Assembly (NCBI GenBank): GCA_040386975.1
Contig: JAZKEO010000008.1
Coordinates: 3,830-67,829 of the forward strand
DNA from: M2408 sp040386975
GTDB taxonomy: Bacteria > Bacteroidota > Bacteroidia > Flavobacteriales_D > Crocinitomicaceae
DNA: 64,000 nucleotides
Direction: 5' to 3'
Shown: piece after piece, positions 51,437 to 58,877 of the stretch
How the letters are laid out: the number at the start of each line of letters is the position of its first letter
Numbering within the stretch: position 1 is the stretch's first letter
Made by a program: the position numbers and the translations under genes
The notes under the pieces: model-generated
The model's database searches: none
What the model was told of the DNA's origin: nothing
Seen by the model: only the letters and a program-made list of their open reading frames with translations

Positions 51437-51886
51437 ATGGCAATAGCAGATTTACAAGAAACAGTTAAAGATATTTTTTCAGCATACATGGAGCAAAATG
51501 GGCACCGAAAAACTCCCGAACGCTATCATATCTTAGAAGAAATATACAATTACCCAGGTCATTTTGACATTGAAGCACTTTATGTCAAGATGAAAAATCA
51601 AAATTACCGCGTTTCAAGAGCAACTTTATACAATACGATTGATTTATTAATTGCTTGTAATTTGGTTCGTAAACACCAATTTGGAAAAAACATAGCTCAA
51701 TTTGAAAAATCACACGGTTCAAAGCAACACGATCACGTAATTTGTACCGACACAGGAGAAGTAATTGAATTCTGTGACCCACGTATTCAAAACATCAAAG
51801 CGACAATAGAAGAAGTTTTTGGAATTACTATTCAACATCATTCACTTTATTTCTATGGAGTGAAAAATAAAACTACAAAACCATGA
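51437..51886 (+). CDS. fur: Fur-family transcriptional regulator
   Basis: A 149-aa metal-dependent repressor. Winged helix: HRKTPERYHILEEIYNYPGHFDIEALY then RVSRATLYNTIDLL. Metal sites: KQHDHVICTDTGEVIEF with the H-x-H and the C-terminal QHHSLYFYG. The first CxxC of the structural zinc site is reduced (ICTDTG has one Cys) and the second CxxC is absent, so a Fur/PerR with fewer zinc ligands. Fur versus PerR is not decided. Stop overlaps the STAS start by 4 nt (ATGA). Confidence 0.88.
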   Translation: MAIADLQETVKDIFSAYMEQNGHRKTPERYHILEEIYNYPGHFDIEALYVKMKNQNYRVSRATLYNTIDLLIACNLVRKHQFGKNIAQFEKSHGSKQHDHVICTDTGEVIEFCDPRIQNIKATIEEVFGITIQHHSLYFYGVKNKTTKP

Positions 51887-52236
51887 GTTTGACAATTAAA
51901 GTAGAGCATCAGTCGAGTTCCGTAATTTTTTCCTTTGCTGGAAAGATTAACAACCAAGATGAAACAGTTGACATTTTAAACACACTTGACAAAGAGTTGG
52001 AACAAAAAAATAAATCATTTTTATACGATGTTTCAAAATTAGAATACATCACAAGCTCAGGTTTAAACTTTTTTATCCGTTCCTTAACGCGTATTCGCAA
52101 CGTTGGCGGAGATATTATTTTATGTGGTGTTCAAGGAAACGTCGAAAAACTACTTAAAATTTCTAAACTAAATGAAATTTTCACGCTTTCACCAAGTGTT
52201 AGCGATGCTTTAATGAAGGTTAATCCTTCAATCTAA
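51883..52236 (+). CDS. STAS-domain anti-sigma factor antagonist-like protein
   Basis: A 117-aa single STAS domain: VEHQSSSVIFSFAGKIN at the start, then KLEYITSSGLNFFIRSLTRIRNVGGDIILCGVQGNVEKLL. The Ser in TSSGL is the phosphorylation position of SpoIIAA-type antagonists. No kinase or sigma gene is adjacent. Translationally coupled to fur; purA follows after 82 nt, a link common in this lineage as I recall it. Confidence 0.9.
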   Translation: MSLTIKVEHQSSSVIFSFAGKINNQDETVDILNTLDKELEQKNKSFLYDVSKLEYITSSGLNFFIRSLTRIRNVGGDIILCGVQGNVEKLLKISKLNEIFTLSPSVSDALMKVNPSI

Positions 52237-52318
52237 ATCAATAAAATAATTAAATAATCCTGAAATAAGCAGGAAATACAAACGAAATTCGATTAGCGAG
52301 TTTTAAACAATTTTTTAA

Positions 52319-53602
52319 ATGAAAGTAGATGTATTATTAGGTCTTCAATGGGGAGATGAAGGAAAAGGTAAAATTGTTGATGTTTTAACACCGCAATACG
52401 ATATTATTGCACGTTTTCAAGGTGGACCAAACGCAGGACATACCTTAGAATTTGAAGGTATCAAACATGTTTTACACACCATTCCATCAGGGATTTTTAG
52501 ATCTAATGTATTAAACATCATTGGAAATGGTGTTGTGATTGACCCAGTTGTTTTTCAAAAAGAAATTGAGAAATTAGCTCCTTTCAACATCGACATCAAA
52601 AAGAATTTATTGATTTCAAAAAAAGCACATTTAATCTTACCAACTCACCGTTTGTTAGATGCTGCTTCGGAAACAGCAAAAGGTAAAAATAAAATTGGTT
52701 CAACTCTAAAAGGAATCGGACCAACTTACATGGATAAAACTGGTAGAAATGGCTTAAGAATTGGTGATATTTTTTCTCCAAAATTCAAAGAAAAATACCA
52801 AACGTTGGTTGATAAACATACAGGAATGCTTAAACATTTTGATGGTTTTGAATACAATTTATCAGAACTTGAAACAGCATTTTTTGAAGGAATTGAATTG
52901 TTAAAAAATTTAACTTGTATTGATAGTGAATTATTCATCAACCAACAATTAAAAGCTGGTAAAAAAGTTTTAGCTGAAGGAGCTCAAGGCACAATGCTTG
53001 ATATTGACTTTGGTTCATATCCGTTTGTTACCTCTTCAAACACAATCACTGCAGGAACTTGTACTGGTTTAGGAGTTGCTCCAACAAAAATTGGTTCTGT
53101 AATCGGGATTTTCAAAGCATACTGCACACGCGTTGGTAGCGGACCCTTCCCTACTGAATTATTAGAAGAAGTTGGCGAAGAAATGCGTAAAGAAGGTCGT
53201 GAGTTCGGTTCAACAACTGGAAGACCTCGTCGTTGTGGTTGGATTGATTTACCTGCATTAAAATACGCTATCATGATTAACGGTGTAAGCGAATTATCCA
53301 TGATGAAAGCAGATGTTTTGAGTATTTTCAAGAAAATTCAAGTGTGTACACATTATGAAATTGACGGAAAATTATACGATTACATGCCTTACGACATCGA
53401 AGGAATTGAAATCAAACCAGTTTACAAAGAATTAGAAGGTTGGAATTGCGATTTAACTCAGTTAGACAGCATGAAAAATGCTCCTCAAGCTTTACATGAC
53501 TACATTTCTTATTTAGAAAAAGAATTGGAAGTTCCAATTACTGTTGTTTCAGTTGGACCAGACAGAAAACAGACATTGGACAACAGAGTAATGGCGATTT
53601 AA
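52319..53602 (+). CDS. purA: Adenylosuccinate synthetase
   Basis: A 427-aa enzyme that joins IMP and aspartate with GTP to give adenylosuccinate. Seen: GLQWGDEGKGKIVD (P-loop-like), FQGGPNAGHTLEF, GPTYMDKTGRNGLR, AEGAQGTMLDIDFGSYPFVTSS and TTGRPRRCGW. Length matches. No clear promoter box precedes it; it could be read from the fur promoter. Followed by a CGCAAAG repeat. Confidence 0.96.
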   Translation: MKVDVLLGLQWGDEGKGKIVDVLTPQYDIIARFQGGPNAGHTLEFEGIKHVLHTIPSGIFRSNVLNIIGNGVVIDPVVFQKEIEKLAPFNIDIKKNLLISKKAHLILPTHRLLDAASETAKGKNKIGSTLKGIGPTYMDKTGRNGLRIGDIFSPKFKEKYQTLVDKHTGMLKHFDGFEYNLSELETAFFEGIELLKNLTCIDSELFINQQLKAGKKVLAEGAQGTMLDIDFGSYPFVTSSNTITAGTCTGLGVAPTKIGSVIGIFKAYCTRVGSGPFPTELLEEVGEEMRKEGREFGSTTGRPRRCGWIDLPALKYAIMINGVSELSMMKADVLSIFKKIQVCTHYEIDGKLYDYMPYDIEGIEIKPVYKELEGWNCDLTQLDSMKNAPQALHDYISYLEKELEVPITVVSVGPDRKQTLDNRVMAI

Positions 53603-53606
53603 ATTT

Positions 53607-53650
53607 AAACGCAAAGGACGGCAAAGTTTTTTCGCAAAGGAACGCTAAGA
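53607..53650 (+). repeat. CGCAAAG repeat, left arm
   Basis: AAACGCAAAGGACGGCAAAG, then TTTTTTCGCAAAGG and AACGCTAAG, lies directly after purA and before the 53661 gene. It is inverted relative to 54084-54123. Confidence 0.65.
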
Positions 53651-53660
53651 ATAGAATAAT

Positions 53661-54083
53661 ATGAAGTGGTCTAAAAAGTGGTTTTTGTATTTCTTAATCC
53701 TAATAATTACTTGTTCCATTTTTGGACTACTTTTTATTAATGATAAAAACAAAAATGATATAATTTCTAACACTTTAGTAAGTACTGTTGGTTATTGTGT
53801 AATGTATGGATTTATTGCTTTTGGACCAAGATTACAATTAAGATTTATTGGAAAAACAAACAAAAGATATTTAATTTATTTAAAAGGTTTGAAATATTTT
53901 TCCTATTTGATAATTATACTTCTATCTATTGTGATTCTATTTGCATCCATCAGCATACTGTCAAGTAAAGAACCTTTTTATTTACTGTTCATTGGTGCAC
54001 CTTTTGGATTTATTTTGGGAGGATTTTCAATACTTAACTTTTCGAAAAAAGAGTTCTTAAATCTCGAAAAATCTTCGTTATAA
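53661..54083 (+). CDS. Small four-TM membrane protein, unknown
   Basis: A 140-aa protein with four predicted TM segments (about 7-25, 38-60, 82-100 and 107-128) and a short loop with RLQLRFIGKTNKR. Family not recognised. The gene sits exactly between the inverted CGCAAAG repeats (53607-53650 and 54084-54123), with the start 10 nt after one and the stop 1 nt before the other, which suggests a cassette. Confidence 0.6.
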   Translation: MKWSKKWFLYFLILIITCSIFGLLFINDKNKNDIISNTLVSTVGYCVMYGFIAFGPRLQLRFIGKTNKRYLIYLKGLKYFSYLIIILLSIVILFASISILSSKEPFYLLFIGAPFGFILGGFSILNFSKKEFLNLEKSSL

Positions 54084-54123
54084 AGCTTGGCGAGCTTGGC
54101 GTAAACTTTGAGAACTTTGCGTT
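54084..54123 (-). repeat. CGCAAAG repeat, right arm
   Basis: On the minus strand it reads AACGCAAAGTTCTCAAAG then TTTACGCCAAGC and TCGCCAAGCT, an imperfect inverted match to the left arm at 53607-53650 and to the gldA-purL element. Confidence 0.65.
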
Positions 54124-54150
54124 CCAAATCAACTTTGGCTTAAAATTTGC

Positions 54151-54158
54151 TATCTTTG
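54151..54158 (+). promoter_or_regulatory. -7 box TATCTTTG for the OstA-like gene
   Basis: TAnnTTTG match, 20 nt before the TTG start at 54179. Confidence 0.5.
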
Positions 54159-54178
54159 CTGAAACATTCAGTCAAAAT

Positions 54179-55714
54179 TTGAAAAACATTCTAACAATAT
54201 TAAAACTTGCGTCATTTATTGGCGCATTTTTTTTGTTTCCGCTTATTAGCTGGTCGCAGAAAGATATTTTAGAATTGTTGCCTGGTGCCGAAAAGTTGGT
54301 TTACAACGAAAAAACGGGAGCACAAATGTTGATTGGCAATGTGAATTTCCTTTATCAAGGAAATAAGATGTATTGTGATTCTGCTTATTTTTATGCTAAA
54401 TCAAAAGAAGTTAAAGCATACGGGAAAGTGCACATCAATAAAAACGACACTTTAAATCTTTTTTGTGATTCCTTGTATTACAATGGAAAAACGAAATACG
54501 CCAAATTGTGGGGGCATGTCCGTGTACGCGATAGAGAATATAAAATCACGACCGATTCGATGGATTATGATGCCAAAAAAGGTCAGGGAGTTTACCGAAA
54601 TGGTGGGAAAATCGAAAGTATTTTAACAAATGAAGTTTTAACGAGTAAAGTTGGTTATTTTCATCCAGACACAAAAAACTTTTTCTTTAGCGGAAAAGTA
54701 AAATACAAAAGTCCAGATATAACAATGACAACAGATACCTTGCGTTATCAATATTTGATTAAAAAAGTGTTTTTTTACGGTCCAACGAAAATAAAAACCA
54801 AAGATGCTGATTTATTTTGCGAAAAAGGGTGGTATCAAACAGAAACTGAAGAAGGTGTTTTACAGAAAAATGCCAAGATTCTAACAAATTCCAAAACCAT
54901 TATTGGCGATAGTTTATATCACAATCCAAAAAAAGGTTTGTCAATTGGCAAAGGAAATGTTATTTACAAAGACAGTTTGGAGCCTTATATTTTTACTGGT
55001 AATTATTTTTATAAAAATGATTTAAAACGAAAAACCTACATCACAGGAAAAGCTTTATGTTCCTACAAATTAAAAGAAGACACTTTGTTTTTAAAAGCAG
55101 ATACCTTGATGAGTTTTCAAGATAGCTTGGGTAATTCAAAACAAATTTTCGCTCATCAAAACGCTAAATTTTTCAAAAATGATATCCAAGGAAAATGTGA
55201 CAGTTTGGTTTATGAAAAAGAGAAAAATTACATGGAAATGTTTTTTGAACCTATCGTTTGGACACAAAATGCAGAGTTAAAAGGCGAATTCATGAAAGCT
55301 TTTATCAAAGATTCAACTTTAGAAAGAATTGAAATAACGAACAAAACAACGACTGTCATGGAAATTGATTCAGGCTTGTACTATAATCAAATTGGTGGAA
55401 AAAAGATGTTTGCCTACTTCAAAGACAACGAATTGGTAAAAGTTGACGTAAAAGGAAATGCGCAAACTGTTTATTTCCCTGAAGAAAAAAATGATCGCGA
55501 CACACTTTTTGAAGTCAAACGAAGTGGAATGAATCGAATTTACGCTTCCGATTTAAAAATCATTTTAGATAGCGGAGAAGTGAAAAGTATAACTTACATC
55601 GATAAACCCGATGCTGTTTTTTACCCCATGGATCAAATCAACAAAGAAGAACAATTTGTTCAGTATTTTTCTTGGAATCCTATATTGAGACCGAAAGATA
55701 GATTTTTAGAATGA
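54179..55714 (+). CDS. OstA-like / LptA-domain protein
   Basis: A 511-aa protein. TTG start with a signal sequence (MKNILTILKLASFIGAFFLF..., ending ISWSQ, residue 26). The rest is the repeated beta structure of the OstA/LptA-like jelly roll: GNVNFLYQGNKMYCDSAYFY, KEVKAYGKVHINKNDTL, TKYAKLWGHVRVRDRE, then GKGNVIYKDSL and others. Bacteroidota OstA-like proteins of this size probably take part in LPS or outer-membrane assembly in the periplasm. No ATG lies early in this frame (next Met at about 43). Confidence 0.85.
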   Translation: MKNILTILKLASFIGAFFLFPLISWSQKDILELLPGAEKLVYNEKTGAQMLIGNVNFLYQGNKMYCDSAYFYAKSKEVKAYGKVHINKNDTLNLFCDSLYYNGKTKYAKLWGHVRVRDREYKITTDSMDYDAKKGQGVYRNGGKIESILTNEVLTSKVGYFHPDTKNFFFSGKVKYKSPDITMTTDTLRYQYLIKKVFFYGPTKIKTKDADLFCEKGWYQTETEEGVLQKNAKILTNSKTIIGDSLYHNPKKGLSIGKGNVIYKDSLEPYIFTGNYFYKNDLKRKTYITGKALCSYKLKEDTLFLKADTLMSFQDSLGNSKQIFAHQNAKFFKNDIQGKCDSLVYEKEKNYMEMFFEPIVWTQNAELKGEFMKAFIKDSTLERIEITNKTTTVMEIDSGLYYNQIGGKKMFAYFKDNELVKVDVKGNAQTVYFPEEKNDRDTLFEVKRSGMNRIYASDLKIILDSGEVKSITYIDKPDAVFYPMDQINKEEQFVQYFSWNPILRPKDRFLE

Positions 55715-55742
55715 TAATCCTCCTTTTCTAAATCAATTTTCT

Positions 55743-55750
55743 TACTTTTG
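55743..55750 (+). promoter_or_regulatory. -7 box TACTTTTG for the rhodanese-dedA-aroE run
   Basis: TAnnTTTG match, 14 nt before the TTG start at 55765. Confidence 0.5.
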
Positions 55751-55764
55751 TAAAAAATATCACA

Positions 55765-56082
55765 TTGAAAAATATTACGGTAACAGAACTAAAACAAAAA
55801 ATTGATTCAAATGAAGCTTTGTTTTTGTTAGACATTAGAGAGAATTACGAAAGAGAAGTTTCTCACATTCCTTCAGAACACATTCCTATGGGAGAAGTTC
55901 CTCTAAAGGCAAGTGAATTCCCAAAAGAAAAAGAAATTGTTGTAATTTGTAGAAGTGGAAGAAGAGCAGTTCCTGTAGCAGATTTATTGGAAAATGATTT
56001 TTTATTTCCAAATGTGAGTATTTTACAAGGTGGTTTATTGGCTTGGAAACAAGAAATTGATCCTACTTTAGATATCGACTAA
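55765..56082 (+). CDS. Rhodanese-domain protein
   Basis: A 105-aa single rhodanese domain: LFLLDIRENYEREVSHIPSEHIPMGE then the active loop VVICRSGRRA with the catalytic Cys, and GGLLAWKQEIDP. Sulfurtransferase or sulfur relay is expected; substrate unknown. TTG start (TTG AAA AAT) is the only start before the domain. The DedA gene follows after 1 nt. Confidence 0.9.
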   Translation: MKNITVTELKQKIDSNEALFLLDIRENYEREVSHIPSEHIPMGEVPLKASEFPKEKEIVVICRSGRRAVPVADLLENDFLFPNVSILQGGLLAWKQEIDPTLDID

Positions 56083-56083
56083 G

Positions 56084-56725
56084 ATGATAGAATTTTTTAA
56101 ACAATTATTTGATTTAGAACACTTTGATGTGTTTATTCAAAACTATAAACATATCATCTATATTATTTTATTTTTGGTGATATTTATTGAAACAGGATTG
56201 GTTGTAATGCCTTTTCTACCAGGAGATTCACTTCTTTTCACTGCAGGTTTATTTGCTGCTTCTGGAGATCTAAATTTGTTTTATATTTTAGGTTTACTTG
56301 TCTTTGCTGCTATTTTAGGTGACAACGTTAATTACTGGATAGGGCGAAAGATTGGCCTTGGTGTTTTTCATTGGAAAATAAGAGGTCGTCAGTTGGTTAA
56401 GGAAAAACATCTTGAGACAACGGAAGCATTTTTTGAAAAAAATGGTACTAAAGCAATCATCATGGCACGTTTTGTTCCTTTTGTGAGAACATTCACACCT
56501 TTTGCAGCAGGAATTGGCAAAATGAATTACAGACGCTTTTTTGTATTTGATGTCTTAGGTGGATTTTTATGGATTTTTAGCTTAACCCTTGCAGGATATT
56601 TTCTTGGAAATGTTGTTTGGATTAAAGAAAACATAGAAAAAGTTTGTCTTGGAATCATCTTTATTTCTGTTCTTCCAATGTTATTAAGCTTTGCAAAATC
56701 AAAATTAGCTAAAAAGGATGCCTAA
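56084..56725 (+). CDS. DedA-family membrane protein
   Basis: A 213-aa integral membrane protein. The DedA hallmark is visible: FIETGLVVMPFLPGDSLLFTAG, then GDNVNYWIGRKIG, and FVPFVRTFTPFAAGIGKMNYRRF (with the conserved Arg residues). DedA proteins are proton-motive-force-dependent lipid (undecaprenyl-phosphate or phospholipid) transporters. Overlaps aroE by 8 nt. Confidence 0.92.
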   Translation: MIEFFKQLFDLEHFDVFIQNYKHIIYIILFLVIFIETGLVVMPFLPGDSLLFTAGLFAASGDLNLFYILGLLVFAAILGDNVNYWIGRKIGLGVFHWKIRGRQLVKEKHLETTEAFFEKNGTKAIIMARFVPFVRTFTPFAAGIGKMNYRRFFVFDVLGGFLWIFSLTLAGYFLGNVVWIKENIEKVCLGIIFISVLPMLLSFAKSKLAKKDA

Positions 56726-57449
56726 GTTTGCTTTGATTGGTAAACGTTTGGATTATTCCTTTTCTCAAACTTTTTTCACAGATTTATTCAAACAAAATGG
56801 CTTGGATAATTCCTATGAAAATATTGAAATTCAGGATGTTTCTGAAATAAAAGCAATCTTATCAAGCCAAAAATTTAGTGGTTTAAATGTTACGATTCCA
56901 TACAAGGAAACAATTATTCCTTTTTTAGACGAATTAAGTCCTGAAGCACAGAAAATCGGAGCAGTAAACACAATTGCTTTTAAAAATGGTAAAACGATTG
57001 GTTACAACACCGACGCTTTTGGTTTTCAGCAGTCAATCAAACCTTTTTTGGATAACCGACATGAAAAAGCTCTGATTTTAGGAACTGGCGGTGCTTCTAA
57101 AGCTGTTTCTTATGTCCTGAAAAATATTGGTTTGGATGTTGTTTACATTAGTCGAAATCCAAAAGGAGAAAATCAATTCTCATACGAAGATTTGAATCAA
57201 AACATGGTGCAAGCCTTCAAAATGATTGTGAATTGTACACCACTTGGAACCTTTCCGAATACGGACGAAAAACCAAATTTTCCGACTGAATTTATTACAG
57301 AAAATCATTTTGTTGTTGATTTAATTTATAATCCAGAAAAAACAAGATTTCTCAAAGAAGCACAAGAAAAAGGAGCAATTATATTAAATGGAGCTTCGAT
57401 GTTGAAAGAACAAGCACTGAAAGCTTGGGGAATTTGGAATTCGAGATAA
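56718..57449 (+). CDS. aroE: Shikimate dehydrogenase
   Basis: A 243-aa NADP-dependent enzyme that reduces 3-dehydroshikimate in the aromatic pathway. Seen: GKRLDYSFSQTFF, NVTIPYKE (catalytic Lys), GAVNTIAF, GYNTDAFGF (catalytic Asp), LGTGGASKAV, NCTPLGTFPN and NGASMLKEQA. Slightly shorter than E. coli AroE (272). Overlaps dedA by 8 nt; the AlbA_2 gene starts 23 nt after its stop. Confidence 0.93.
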   Translation: MPKFALIGKRLDYSFSQTFFTDLFKQNGLDNSYENIEIQDVSEIKAILSSQKFSGLNVTIPYKETIIPFLDELSPEAQKIGAVNTIAFKNGKTIGYNTDAFGFQQSIKPFLDNRHEKALILGTGGASKAVSYVLKNIGLDVVYISRNPKGENQFSYEDLNQNMVQAFKMIVNCTPLGTFPNTDEKPNFPTEFITENHFVVDLIYNPEKTRFLKEAQEKGAIILNGASMLKEQALKAWGIWNSR

Positions 57450-57458
57450 AAAAATCAC

Positions 57459-57466
57459 TATCTTTG
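57459..57466 (+). promoter_or_regulatory. -7 box TATCTTTG, leaderless layout
   Basis: TAnnTTTG match 6 nt before the ATG at 57473, with TTTG at 57433-57436 (22-nt spacing). It provides an internal promoter after aroE. Confidence 0.5.
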
Positions 57467-57472
57467 ATTCCT

Positions 57473-58099
57473 ATGGATTCAACGTTAAAATCACTTCTTG
57501 AACAAGGAAAAAATCAAACCCAAGATTTTACAATATCACTCGATAATTTTGTCGAAATTGCACAAATATTAAGCTCATTTGCTAATTCTGACGGTGGAAG
57601 TTTATTCGTTGGACTAAAGTCAAATGGAAAAATAACTGGAATTAATCCAGAAGAAGAGAAACAAAAACTGCACGAAATCTGTACAGACTTTTGTAAACCT
57701 GCATTAAAATTTGAAACAAGAGTTTGGCAAGAAGGTTTTCGCTTGCTTTTAGAAGTGAAAATTGCTCCAGATTCAAATCGAAATATTACCGCAAAAGACG
57801 AAAATGGAAATTGGAAAATTTTTATTCGGTCAAAAGAATTTACTCTTCAAGCAAATAAGATTCTTGGGAAGATTTGGAACTTAGAAAAAAAAGAAAGTCA
57901 AAAATTAAGTCAATTACAGGATAAAGAACAAACTTTTTTGAATTTGTTTACAAAAGACATAAAAACTACCTTATCCCAACTTTATGATAAAAGTTCACTC
58001 GAAAAAAGTGAAGTAGATGATTTACTTTCTCAAATGGTTTTTAGTAAATTTGTAGAAATGGAAATGACTGACAAAGGAACTTTTTACTGCTTAATATAG
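57473..58099 (+). CDS. AlbA_2/Schlafen-type ATP-binding domain protein
   Basis: A 208-aa protein. N-terminal part (about 1-130) is an AlbA_2 domain: LEQGKNQTQDFTISLDNFVEIAQILSSFANSDGGSLFVGLKSNGKITGI, then a helix and strands ending KDENGNWKIFIRSKEFTL. The C-terminal 70 residues are helical and charged (winged-helix-like: KEQTFLNLFTKDIKTTLSQL...). Such proteins bind nucleic acid or act as regulators; function unknown. ATG at 57473 preferred over the TTG at 57425, which overlaps aroE. Confidence 0.82.
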   Translation: MDSTLKSLLEQGKNQTQDFTISLDNFVEIAQILSSFANSDGGSLFVGLKSNGKITGINPEEEKQKLHEICTDFCKPALKFETRVWQEGFRLLLEVKIAPDSNRNITAKDENGNWKIFIRSKEFTLQANKILGKIWNLEKKESQKLSQLQDKEQTFLNLFTKDIKTTLSQLYDKSSLEKSEVDDLLSQMVFSKFVEMEMTDKGTFYCLI

Positions 58100-58104
58100 G
58101 AATC

Positions 58105-58872
58105 ATGGCTTTAACACAAAAAACTGGAGATAGAATCAATTTTTCTTTGGATATTTTATCCTTCATCTTAGTTTGTGCTTTTTTGATGGATAAAGGTCAG
58201 TCTGATCCAGGCGATGTGATTTTTATTTTTGTGTATGAAAGCTTTATTATGATACTTGGTTTTACGCTATTTTTTGTTATTTTTAACACGTGGCATACTT
58301 TTTACGTCAGAAGAAACAAATCTGGAGAATCAACTAATTATCACATAAAAATCACGGAAGTGTTTCAAGTTTTTAGTAAAAGTCTAATTTATCTTGGAAT
58401 TCTATTTGCAATGAGTTTTCTGGTAATAATCTTTTTAAATCAATTAACTGTTGAATTATTAATTGCTTATTTAACAGATAATGCTTATCATTTTAAATCA
58501 ATTGAAATCCTATCACAGAATGCAATGTATTTTGAAAATGAAATTGTTTCAGGCCTAAAAGAACTTTTTGGCAAAAGTTATTCAGCATTTTTTTGGATAA
58601 TAGGAATTAAATATTTCATTGAACTTTGCTTGGATTTATTTATTCATGAAGAACTAAAAACCAATAAAGACTTAACAATGAATGGCTTCAAAGGAATTGC
58701 ATTGAAAATTATTTTAGGTCCAATTTGCATGTTTATCGCTTGTATTTTCTTGGTTATCTTAGCAAGTATTTATGGAGCACAAACGTGGATTGTTTTGCTT
58801 ACTTTAGGTATATTCAGACTTTTATTCTTATTTTTAGACTCAAAATTGAAAAGCGTTATTAAATCAATATAG
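58105..58872 (+). CDS. Multipass membrane protein, unknown
   Basis: A 255-aa protein with about six TM helices (around 12-28, 36-58, 87-112, 150-170, 193-218 and 220-240) and a short loop HTFYVRRNKSGESTNYHIKI. No recognised domain; it may be a DUF6498-type protein. It is spaced by 5 nt on both sides, in the run from aroE to the subtilase. Confidence 0.7.
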   Translation: MALTQKTGDRINFSLDILSFILVCAFLMDKGQSDPGDVIFIFVYESFIMILGFTLFFVIFNTWHTFYVRRNKSGESTNYHIKITEVFQVFSKSLIYLGILFAMSFLVIIFLNQLTVELLIAYLTDNAYHFKSIEILSQNAMYFENEIVSGLKELFGKSYSAFFWIIGIKYFIELCLDLFIHEELKTNKDLTMNGFKGIALKIILGPICMFIACIFLVILASIYGAQTWIVLLTLGIFRLLFLFLDSKLKSVIKSI

Positions 58873-58877
58873 ACATC

